This document shows positions 43,401 through 53,500 of a stretch of DNA of 64,000 nucleotides, in pieces. Source of the stretch: Closterium sp. Naga37s-1 (taxonomy: Eukaryota; Streptophyta; Zygnematophyceae; Desmidiales; Closteriaceae); NCBI GenBank assembly GCA_947471745.1, contig CANJKZ010000267.1:310001-374000 (forward strand), given 5' to 3'. The stretch's first letter is position 1. Every line of letters begins with the position of its first letter. The position numbers were made by a program, and so were the translations under genes. A model generated the notes under the pieces. The model made no database searches. It was given only the letters and a program-made list of their open reading frames with translations, and had not been told where the DNA came from.

Positions 43401-45980
43401 GGATTAGCGCGAAAAATTCCCTGTCGGGAATCACGACGAGGGGAATGCTGGTCCTAGGGATTGTTCCGGGGACAAGGGATAGGCTCGCGCGGCTCGGGGT
43501 CGGGTCCGTAGACTGTGCGACATGGGGTCGAGGGCTCATTGCCCCAATCGATGGTGTCCCAAGGGTCGCGATGCGGTTGAACGTCAGCAGGAAGCGGCGC
43601 GGGTGCAGGGAGGCACGGAGGTTGTTCGAGAGGAAAAATAGGAGGTTCAGACTCCTCTGTCTCTTCAGTTCCCCCTCGTTGTTCTTCTCGGAAAGCTCCC
43701 CAGCCTTCACCGGAAGTGCTCCAGCCGCCTGTGTCGCCGCCAGTTGCGGCACCCCATCCGCCGCCAGCAGCTGCCCAGGTACCGCCGGTGTTGCCCCATC
43801 CTCCAGTGTCGCTCGTTCCCCAACCGTCGTGCTCCCCCACCCCCCTTCATTGGAGGCGCTCTCCTCTTCTACGCCCCATGCGCTGTAGGTGGACGTTCCG
43901 TGCGCTTCGGCGATGCTTTTCAATCGAAGTTCTTCTGCTTCGCGGCGCGCCAGCTCCTCTTCTTGCGCAATGGTGAGCTTCTTCTTGGGGTCGGGGTCGC
44001 GCTAGTGAGGGTATACTTTCAGGAACACTTTCTTCGTGTAGGGACGCGCCACTCCGCGCGCGTCGAAGGTCCCGTGGCCTGTACCGCGCTAGATCCCTTG
44101 GAGGTGTTGTGACGCTGGTCCAGGGAGGGGGTGTTCCTCTGTTCTAGACGTTGCGCATTGCAAATTCGAGCTCCAGGGTGGACATGCCTTTGTCAGGCGG
44201 CGCGAGTCGCTCAGCTTCGGCGATTGGGGCGAGTCCTCGTCCTGCGATCGTGCTTGTCGAGGCGGTCGGCGTGTGGCAGTCCCTGCAGACGCCATCAGGG
44301 TCGGGATTGTGAAGCGCGACTTCGCGAGGGTGTGGATGATGTGGCACACATGGCCTCCCATTTGGGTGCTTCCACTCAGAGCGGTAGATTTCTTCGAAAC
44401 GGAGTGGGATGAGGTCGATTAACTCATCCGTGTCACCGCTGCAGTCAGGAATGTCGAAGTCAAGGATGTACACGCCGTTGTCGGTGTGTGCTCGTCCGAC
44501 CTGCCTGCGCGGCTTGGTCAGTGCCGTGTAGTGCAGGACGATGTCGCGCGTTCGAAGATCCGTGCTGAGCTCAACTCCGCAGTCCATGAGTTGCGCTGCC
44601 GAGAGGAGGTTGAAGCGGAGATTCTGTATGATGAGCACGTCATTCAGTGTGATGTGCGTCCTGCTGCCGTGCGCCTTGAGCACGACGATGCCTTGCGCAC
44701 TCGCGCGCATGCGAGTGTTGTTTGCCACGGTGATGTATGTAACCGTGGGGGTTGGGATGGCGTTCGAGACGAAACGCTCGGATCCAACCATACGCTGCCC
44801 GCAACTGCTATCGAGGTACCATGTGTTGCACCTTTGTTGTCATCGCACGCGAGCAGCGTCAATCGCGGCGTGACAATGTGCGGAGTGTCAAATTTTATGA
44901 AATGTTCACGCGAGATCCAGTCGATAGGAGCTGCCCGCGAATCAGGTACGTGTGGGGGACTTTCAAGCAACGGAATTGGGATAGTCCAATCCTGGTCGTC
45001 GTCGTCGCTGAAATCGTGTCGGAGGGTAAATGGGTTGTTGTTTGTGAACGCCCCGATCGGATGGCGGCGTGCGCACGCGGCGACGGCTAGATCCGCTCGT
45101 GTGTGTCATCGTCATGTTGCTGATGACATTACGGGCGGGCGCAGGTTGCGACGGCTGCTGGTGCTAGTGCTGAACCGTTGGGTTCATGCTGCGCGGCTGA
45201 GGCTGATAACCCTGGGCTTGACGTGTGTCGTTTCGTGCGTCCTGTCGGCCAGACCAGGTGCTCGGATTGGTCTGGCAGGGGCGAGAGCGGAATTTTCATC
45301 GCTCCGCCGAGTGCCCAAAGTTTCTGCAAATTTTGCAGTAAATGCGCCGCGGCCGTCGCTCTTCTGTGTTGTCGGCGTAGAAGGCGAGACGTTCCCGTTC
45401 TCGTCGCGGCGCTGGTCGCTGCTGATCCATGACTCTTTGTTCGATGGGAAGGGCGGCGCATAGGGCGGCTTCTGAAATAGCGCCCTGTTGCCGGAGTAGC
45501 GCCTTGCAGGGTCTCCACTCTGGGCTGAGTCCTGCGAGCACGATGTTCACGAAATCTTCTTCCGAGATCGAGCTCCCAGGTTTCGCGATTTGATCGCGTA
45601 AGCTCCGACAATGGTTAATGTAGTTGTTGGCCTTCTCCCCTGGTGCCATATTTGTCTCCGGTAGCTGCTGGAGCAGGGGTCGTTTTGTAGGAACGGATTC
45701 CTAGCTGCTCCGCCGGCGACATGTTGCGCAGTAAGACTTGATACGCCATCAGCGATTTGCTGTAGTATTGTGTTCTGGCGTCAACAGTGTCTTCTGTAGG
45801 TCCCGCGTAGCTCCCGTCGAAGTAATGAAAGATCTGACGCAGCCGGGTTGGTCTGCGCTTCAGCCGTCAGATTCGCCTGACCTCCAGATCCTCCGGCCAT
45901 TCTTACGCGTGAGCGTGTGCCGGGCGCCACCTTAATTCGCTGAAAGTTTTGGAGGTGGCAATGCGAATGTTCCCTGAGTA
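40473..45980 (-). pseudogene. Copia3 Gag-Pol polyprotein, broken
   Basis: Minus-strand domain order: Gag (ISEEDFVNIVLAGLSPEW near 45560), a degenerate zinc knuckle (CKICRNFGH, 45340), protease with active site DSSC near 44810, an HHCC finger (WHQRLDHPS, 43270), then integrase (TDGAAEFRSK near 42840; QQGVAKRTNR has K where the catalytic E is expected). Next come RT with YVDD (41430), a stop at 41334, and RNase H fragments (ADHAADPDNRWSRTG, 40940) with a frameshift ending near 40473. The lost integrase glutamate plus stops and frameshifts mark it as dead. Related to Copia1 by sequence style. Confidence 0.85.
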
Positions 45981-45992
45981 ACTCTCATACCA

Positions 45993-46410
45993 TGTTGTAA
46001 TCAGAAAGGTGCTCGTCCCTAGGATCTCCTCAAGAAGGTTCGCAGAGATTCGAGTGTTGCAGCGGAAGATATTGACCTCAAAGTGAATTTAAAATGACTG
46101 AGAAATTAATTCATATAAATAAGGGTACAGGAGAATACGAAACGACCTAACAAGCCATGTACTCTAAGGGGTACATTCCCTTATTACAGCAAAATCCAAC
46201 CGTGCGACTCCAGACGGTTACGGACTGTTCCCGGCAGAATCCTCGCCACTGCAACTGCCCGATGCTGTATGCCTTGACGGTCCAGATGCTCCGTAAGCGT
46301 ACGCAAGCTTTCGCGTCACTCTGTCCATTCGCCTTCATACAATTTACTGTGTGACTTGTTTGCTACTATCAGGCGTGCACAGTACTTTTCACCATTCACT
46401 ATTCGCAACA
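45993..46410 (-). repeat. Copia3 5' LTR
   Basis: 418 bp, TGTTGTAATCAG...TTCGCAACA on the plus strand, with small deletions relative to the 3' LTR. Confidence 0.9.
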
Positions 46411-46415
46411 ACGCC

Positions 46416-47297
46416 TGTTGCAATTCCTTTGTTTGTAACCGTTCGGTCCAGGTCAGTCAACAATCGCGATAGTTGACTTGCGTCTGTTGACCTGCGTGGC
46501 CTATATGGGCTGATGCGATAGTACTGCTTGTTGTTTCGGTACCGTTGTAGCTGGTGCGGTACTGCAGCACCTTCGGGAATGCTTAAGTTATTCCCTGCTT
46601 ACTCCATCACCTTGTAGGCAGATTGAACTCACGCGATTGGCTCCCACCAAAACAAAATTTCGCGGCTGTACTTCGAGTCGCATCGCATTTCTACACCTGC
46701 ACGACAGTTGCATGGTGACAGTTTCGATCGTTGGACCCTACATTCTTCGGGACTTGCTTGTTTCACACAAGAACACAGCTGTTACGCGATGTTTCCTCCG
46801 TGCAGGGCAGGGCCTATTTTTTCATACCAGAATGGTCTGATTTTCGGATATACAGCCCTGTTTTTTTGGCTCTGTTTGAATTCCAGACTTTCATTTTCCC
46901 AAGTCTGAATTTCAGACAAAGTTATATGAGCAACTCTGAATTTCAGAAAAGTTAAGATTATCGAGTCTAAATCTTCAGACCACTATCGTGACTGGTCTGA
47001 AACCGAATCTGGATTCTGGACCTGTACAACCTAGGCACGCGCTCTCCATTCGAAATTCACCCCAGTGAAACTGCCTATGGTGTTGGGTATGTGAGTGTTG
47101 TGATTGATCCTCTGCAATACACGCAGCAGCCAATGGAAGAGCTTGACAGTCCTTTTGTGACAGAGCCAACACGCGTATCCAGCACACACACACCTTCCAG
47201 ATGGTTGCCGATTCGCGAAGTACAGTCAAGATTTCTTCTTCAATGTGACTTGAATTCGATACAAGGACTATTATCTTAAAAGTGATGCATAGCGGAA
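46416..47297. other. Rest of older LTR-like sequence and unassigned DNA
   Basis: The first about 220 bp continue the LTR-like sequence interrupted by Copia3. The remainder has no recognisable gene; it contains a cluster of GAATTTCAGAC-like words near 46870-46960. Confidence 0.4.
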
Positions 47298-48352
47298 TGT
47301 TGTGTGAGTAGAAACAAGGCATACAAATAGCAACCCTAAAAGTGTTATACTCCCCATGGTGCTACTCATTGTAGCCTAAGAAACTAATATAACATTTGAC
47401 ACACCCTCATAGGCTAAGTGAGGGGCATGAGAAACAAGCAAAGGAAACAAAGGGTCACAAGACCAGTCAAGAGAAGACCACCCTTGCTTCTCTTGCGCGA
47501 CCCTTTGTTGCAGAGAGGGCCTAATTGCAGACAGATCTTGTGGTGGTCAGTAGGCGCGAGGGCCTTGGTGAAAATTTCTGCATTGTTGGCCTCTCAGGTC
47601 ACGAAGTCCAAGCGTGCCTGGCCGCGTTGCTGCAACTCTCGCAGGAGAAAGTACCTCACGTCAATGTGCTTCACCCTGCTCTCCAGTCGAGGCTCTTGAC
47701 ACAGGAGGATCATGGCCTTGTTGCCAGCAAACAAGGTCGGTGTAGAGCGAGGCCGCTCACCAAGGTCGGCGAGCAAGAAAGTCAACCAGCCAAGCTCCTG
47801 CGCAGCCATGGCACCAGCGTAGATCTCTGCCTCTGCACTGGACGAAGCCACAGACGATGACCGAGTAGACCTCCACGACACAACTCCAATGCCCAAGCTG
47901 AAGCAGTACCCCTGAGTGGACCTCTGTGTCTCCACGTCGTCGGCGTAGGAAAAATCGCAGTGACCAGTCAGCATAACTGGCCGTCTCCCTCCAAGCACAA
48001 GCCCCATGCCTGATGTAGTCGCCAGGTACTTCGCAACCCTCTCAGCAGATGTTCGGTGAACAGGATGGTGTCTCCCAGTCGCAACAAAGCGAGAGAGGAC
48101 GCTGAGAGGGAAGGCGAGGTCCGGAAGAGTACAAATCATCAGGTACATGAGGCAGCCCACAAGCTCTACGTATGGACCACTAGACTCAAAGGGCTAGTCG
48201 GGAAAAGGGCCAGTGAGTCTGTGGTCAACGGCAAGAGGAGTGCGCTGTGTGGTGGAGTGCTGAAGCTCGAACCGCTGAAGGACCTGCTGCACCATGTGTG
48301 ACTATGAGAGTGTAATGGTGCGAGCGGCTCTGTCCCTGGTGTATACCAAGGT
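47298..48352 (-). mobile_element. Copia5, truncated relative of elements A and B
   Basis: The left LTR, 47298-47401 (ends TTTGACA then CACCCTCATAGGC), matches the A/B 3' end design. Minus-strand coding from about 48300 to 47440 matches the end of the A/B polyprotein: RT end (GCLMYLMICTLPDLAFPLSV), then RNase H (GHCDFSYADDVETQRS, SSAEAEIYAGAMAAQELGW) and IFTKALAP. Several stops and small indels are present. The 5' part is missing; the fragment stops where the poly(A) retroposon begins. Confidence 0.8.
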
Positions 48353-48783
48353 AAGGCAAGCATAGGTAGGAAAGGCATAGGATGGGGAAACATGGTAGCA
48401 TTAATGTGTGGGCATGAAATGCAAAGGGGCATGCGATGGCAGAGGAGAAACGGCTGCAGCAACAATGCAGGAATAGGAGCATGCAGCACCTGCAGAGGTG
48501 CATAGGGGCATGGTGTGGTAGAATGGTAGGCGGTAGCAGCAACGTGTTGGCAGAATGGAAATGGATGTGTAGAGGAACCCTGTATGGCAGAAGTGGTCAG
48601 GGTTCCGAAACGGATGGGAGCAGTACTTGCGGCATGGTGCTGGAGGTGCGGGTCCATGAAAATGTAGTGAGGGTATTGTAGTGTAGCTGCAATAGAGTTG
48701 TGCTGTAGTGTTTTGCTGTATCTGTAGGTACTCTGAACTGCCGATTTTGCAATAAAATGAAAAAAAAAAAAAAAAAAAAAAAA
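48353..48783 (+). mobile_element. Probable poly(A) retroposon or processed pseudogene
   Basis: A stretch of unrelated, non-repetitive sequence that ends in AATAAAATG and a run of 24 A (48760-48783), as left by LINE-type retroposition of a polyadenylated RNA. It lies between two unrelated copia fragments. No target duplication or homologous gene was recognised. Start is inferred from where Copia5 similarity stops. Confidence 0.5.
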
Positions 48784-48799
48784 CTCTAGACTGAGTCTA

Positions 48800-50036
48800 C
48801 TGAGTCTACTGAGGCACTGCACACCTACAGACTCAGTGGAGGAGAGGGTGGTGCAACGGATCCTCTGGCTCGCCCAGGAGACAGCAGCGCCTCCGAGCAC
48901 GAAGACATAGCCACCAGTGCTGGTCCTGTTCTGCTTGTCCCCTGCATCATGAGCATCGGCATAGCACACCAGCTCCAAGGACTCCGGCCCACCACCAAGC
49001 TCCAGCGCCACATCCCTGCTCCCCACCAAGTACGCCAAGCACCGGTCCAACTCCTTCCAGTGCTGATCAGTCAGCACAGTCTGGCCCGACCCCAACTTGC
49101 TGCAGGCGAACGAGATGTCGGGACGGGTGGTACAGGCCGCGAACTGCAAGGATCCCACCTTCTGCCTGTACTCCTCCTGTCGTGACTGCCATCCCACATC
49201 CTCGAAGGTCTGCACACTGAAAGGGTCAGAGGGGTGCGAGGCACTCGCAGCGGCTGCTCCCCATCGAAGAAGCGCCTATGGACCTTGTCCACATAGGCCC
49301 CCTGGTGCAGCCACAGCCTCCTCGTAGGCCTGTCCCGAATCAGCTGCAACCCCAGATACTTCTCCACAGGGATAATATCCCGCAGCTGAAAGGCACTCTG
49401 CAGCAGCTCACGCAGCTCCCCCAGCATGCTCTGACTGCGGCTGGCAGCAAGCAAGTCATCCACATACACCAGCAGCCAGCACATCTCCCCCACAACATCA
49501 CTCTGGAAGTACAGAGCCTCATCCACTTGGCTCTTCTTCCATCCAGCCCCAAGCAGCACCCCATCCAAGGCCTCATACCATAGCATCGGGCTCTGCTTGA
49601 GCCCATACAGACTCTTCACCAACTTACAGACATGAGGAGTCCCATCCTCGTAGTAGCTCGGCTGCTCCATGTAAAGGTCTCGGTCTAGCACGCCATGGAG
49701 GAACGCGTTCTTCACATCCAACTGCATCAGGTCCAAATCGAGTGCAGCTGCGATCGCCAGAAGCACACGCGCCGTCACATAGCTTCCCACAGGGGCGTAC
49801 GTCTCCTCATAGTCCACCCCTGCCACCTGTGTGAACCCCTTCACTACCAGCCTCGCCTTCTCACGCTCCACTATCCCATCCGGTCGGAACTTGGTGTTCA
49901 AAATCCAGCGGTTCTTCATCACATTCACCCCTGGCGGACGCGGAACCAACTCCCACGTCCCCTGCTCAATCAAGCTCCGCATCTCCTCATCCATCGCCTC
50001 CTTCACCTTGTCGCCCTTCCAGCAGCCCAAGGCCTC
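48800..50036 (-). mobile_element. Copia6, truncated copia fragment (RT and part of RNase H)
   Basis: The minus strand encodes copia reverse transcriptase from EAMDEEMRSLIEQGTWELV (near 50000) through LDVKNAFLHG and LLVYVDDLLAAS (49460). After a frameshift near 49230 it continues as TTRPDISFACSKLGS, then RNase H YADAHDAGDKQNRTSTGGYVF and ends at TTLSSTES (48830). The style is TNT1-like, different from A/B and Copia1/3. It lacks LTRs, gag, protease and integrase; its 5' end is cut at about 50036 where host gene repeats begin. Confidence 0.85.
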
Positions 50037-50166
50037 CTAGGTGGGTGCATGGCTCTGTATGGCGTGCGCCTAAAGGCGCGGAGCAGTGGCGATTTGATAC
50101 ATTCCACTCACTGCACCCCTCACCACCACCGTGCCTCCCCTCACCACCATCCCACCACACCACCAG

Positions 50167-50471
50167 GTACCTCCAGGACAGGGGGAGTGCCTCGCCTCCC
50201 CTCACCACCACCACCACCCACCACCAGGTACCTCCAGGACAAGGGGAGTGCCTCGCCTCCCCTCACCACCACCACCACCCACCACCAGGTACCTCCAGGA
50301 CAGGGGGAGTGCCTCGCCTCCCCTCACCACCACCACCACCCGCCACCAGGTACCTCCAGGACAGGGGGAGTGCCTCGGCTCCCCTCACCACCACCACCAC
50401 CCACCACCAGGTACCTCCAGGACAGGGGGAGTGCCTCGCCTCCCCTCACCACCACCACCATCCACCTCCAG
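50167..50471 (+). repeat. 61-bp minisatellite copying an acceptor and exon start
   Basis: Five 61-bp units starting at 50167, 50228, 50289, 50350 and 50411. Each has the form CACCACCAG|GTACCTCCAGGACAGG, a copy of the acceptor and first bases of the protease exon (CCAG|GTACCTCCAAGAGGAG at 50583). A fuller exon copy (YLQEEYLVRHK) lies at 50472-50505. Confidence 0.85.
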
Positions 50472-50582
50472 GTACCTCCAGGAGGAGTACCTCGTGCGCC
50501 ACAAGGCACTGAGCTAAGGAGACTTGATACATTCTACTCATTGCACCTCTCACCACCGTCCCCCACCACCACCCACCTCCAG

Positions 50583-53500
50583 GTACCTCCAAGAGGAGTA
50601 CCTCGTGCGCCACAAGGTGCCCCGCACGCCTGTACTCAGGCAAGCCTTCCTCCGCCTGCCTGTGTTTCGCCCCAAGGTAAAGCCAAGCCAAGAGACTTGT
50701 TATCGCACCCGTACCTCGAGTATTCGCCACACAGCTCGAGTATTTTCCACACAGCTCGAGTATTCGCCACACAGCTCGAGTATTCGCCACACAGCTCGAG
50801 TATTCGTCACACAGCTCGAGTATTCGCCACACAGCTCAAGTATTCGCCACACAGCTCGAGTATTCGCCACACAGCTCGAATATTCGCCACACAGCTCGAG
50901 TATTCGCCACACAGCCCGAGTATTCGCCACACTGCTCGAGTATTCACCACACAGCTCGAGTATTCGCCACACAGCCCGAATATTCGCCACACAGCTTGAG
51001 TATTCGCCACACAGCTCGAGTATTCGCCACACAGCCCGAATATTCGCCACACAGCTCGAGTATTCGCCACACAGCTCGAGTATTCGCCACACAGCTCGAG
51101 TATTCGCCACACAGCTCGAGTATTCGCCACACAGCCCGAATATTCGCCACACAGCTCGAGTATTCGCCAAACAGCTCGAGTATTCGCCACACACCCCGAA
51201 TATTCGCCACACAGCTCGAGTATTCGCCACACAGCTCGAGTATTCGCCACACAGCTCGAATATTCGCCACACAACTCGAGTATTCGCCACACAGCTCGAG
51301 TATTCGCCCCTCAGCTCGATAATTCGCCACACTGCTCGCATATTCGCCTCTCAGCTCGAGTATTCGCCTCTCAGCTCGAGTATTCGCCTATCAGCTCGAG
51401 TATTCGCCTCTCAGCTCGAGTATTCGCCTCTCAGATCGAGTATTCGCCTCTCAGCTCGAGTATTCGCCTCTCAGCTCGAGTATTCGCCTCTCAGCTCGAG
51501 TATTCGCCTCTCAGCTTAAGTATTCGCCTCTCAGCTGAACTGCAGTTTGGTTCTGTCAAACCAGTTTGAGTATACTGTATGGAACCGAAAGGCTTTTGTT
51601 GCCAAAACAGTTTTACTTCAGCATGTAGTGGTTCTACCCGAACCTTGAAAATATAACCCAAACGGGTTTGTAGTTCGCTCATGTCTATCAATCGTTCTGT
51701 GTGTGTTTCCATTCGGAGGTGCCCCAGCAGCCGAATCTGAGTGACTGGGGGGTGTTTCTGCTGCTGTACGCGCAGGAGCTGCTCTCTCACATGCTGCTCG
51801 CCGTCTTTGTTAATTTCCCTTCCATCCCCCATCCCATGCGCAGGTGCCCAAACAGCCGAATCTAAGTGACTGCGGGGTGTTTCTGCTGCTGTACGCGCAG
51901 GAGCTGCTCTCCCACATGCCGCTCGCCGTCTTTGTTAATTTCCCTTCCATCCCCCATCCCACACGCAGGTGCCCAAACAGCCGAATCTAAGTGACTGCGG
52001 GGTGTTTCTGCTGCTGTACGCGCAGGAGCTGCTCTCCCACATGCCGCTCGCCGTCTTTGTTAATTTCCCTTCCATCCCCCATCCCATGCGCAGGTGCCCA
52101 AACAGCCGAATCTAAGTGACTGCGGAGTGTTTCTGCTGCTGTACGCACAGGAGCTGCTCTCTCATATGCCGCTCACCGTCTACCGCACCGCTGCCTGCGA
52201 CCACTGCAAGCAAGTGGTGAGTGCGCCTGCCTGTGCGCTTGCTTCTTCCTGCTTGCTGCCGCGTGCATAAAGAGTATCTTTGAGACGTCTTAAGTATGCC
52301 TGCGACCAGTGCAAGCAAGTGGTGACTGCAGGTAAGTATGCGGCGAGCAGGTAAGCATGTGGCGAGCAGGTGAGCATGCGGCGAGCAGGTGAGCATGCGG
52401 CGAGCAGGTGAGCATGCGGCGAGCAGGTGAGCATGTGGCGAGCAGGTAAGCATGCGGCGAGCAGGTAACCATGTGGCGAGCAGGTAAGCATGTGGCGAGC
52501 AGGTGAGCATGCGGCGAGCAGGTAAGCATGTGGCGAGCAGGCGAGCATGCGGCGAGCAGGTGAGCATGCAGCGAGCAGGTAAGCATGCGGCGAGCAGGTA
52601 AGCATGTGGCGAGCAGGTAAGCATGTGGCAAGCAGGTAAGCATGCGGCGAGCAGGTAACCATGTGGCGAGCACGTAAGCATGCGGCGAGTAGGTAAGCAT
52701 GCGGTGAGAAGGTCAGCATGCGCCGAGCATGTCAGCATGCGCCGAGCAGGTAAGCATGCGGCGAGCAGGTGAGCATGTGGCGAGCAGGTGAGCATGCGGC
52801 GAGCAGGTAAGCATGTGGCGAGCAGGTGAGCATGCGGTGAGCAGGTCAGCATGGGCCGAGCAGGTAAGCATGCGGCGAGCAGGTGAGCATGTGGCGAGCG
52901 GGTAAGCATGTGGCGAGCAGGTAAGCATGCGGCGAGCAGGTAAGCATGTGGCGAGCAGGTAAGCATGTGGCGAGCAGGTAAGCATGCGGTGAGCAGGTGA
53001 GCATGCGGTGAGCAGGTCAGCATGCGCCGAGCAGGTAAGCATGCGGCGAGCAGGTAAGCATGTGGACAATAGGCGAGCATGCGGTAAGCAGGTCAGCATG
53101 CGCCGAGCAGGTAAGCATGCGGCGAGCAGGTAAGCATGTGGCGGGCAGGTAAGCATGCGGCGAGCAGGTAAGCATGTGGCGAGCAGGTAAGCATGTGGCG
53201 AGCAGGCGAGCATGCGGCGAGCAGGTGAGCATGCGGCGAGCAGGTGAGCATGTGGTGAGCACGTGAGCATGCGGCGAGCAGGTGAGCATGCGGCGAGCAG
53301 GTGAGCATGTGGCGAGCAGGTAAGCATGCGGCGAGCAGGTAACCATGTGGCGAGCAGGTAAGCATGTGGCGAGCAGGTGAGCATGCGGCGAGCAGGTAAG
53401 CATGTGGCGAGCAGGCAAGCATGCGGCGAGCAGGTGAGCATGCGGCGAGCAGGTAAGCATGCGGCGAGCACGTAAGCATGTGGCGAGCAGGTAAGCATGT

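Larger units (their letters stand above)
40025..46410 (-). mobile_element. Copia3, decayed Ty1/copia element
   Basis: Target duplication ACGCC (40020-40024 and 46411-46415). LTRs are 40025-40465 and 45993-46410 with TGTT...AACA ends and several percent divergence, so it is older than A and B. The primer-binding site abuts the 5' LTR (TGGTATGAGAG, minus, 45982-45992); the polypurine tract GAAGTGGGG abuts the 3' LTR. The coding region between them is broken. Confidence 0.92.

Noticed and set aside
50717..51540. Plus and minus frames (SSIRHTARVFATQLEY)
   Set aside because: 20-bp minisatellite in the protease intron; frames open on both strands.
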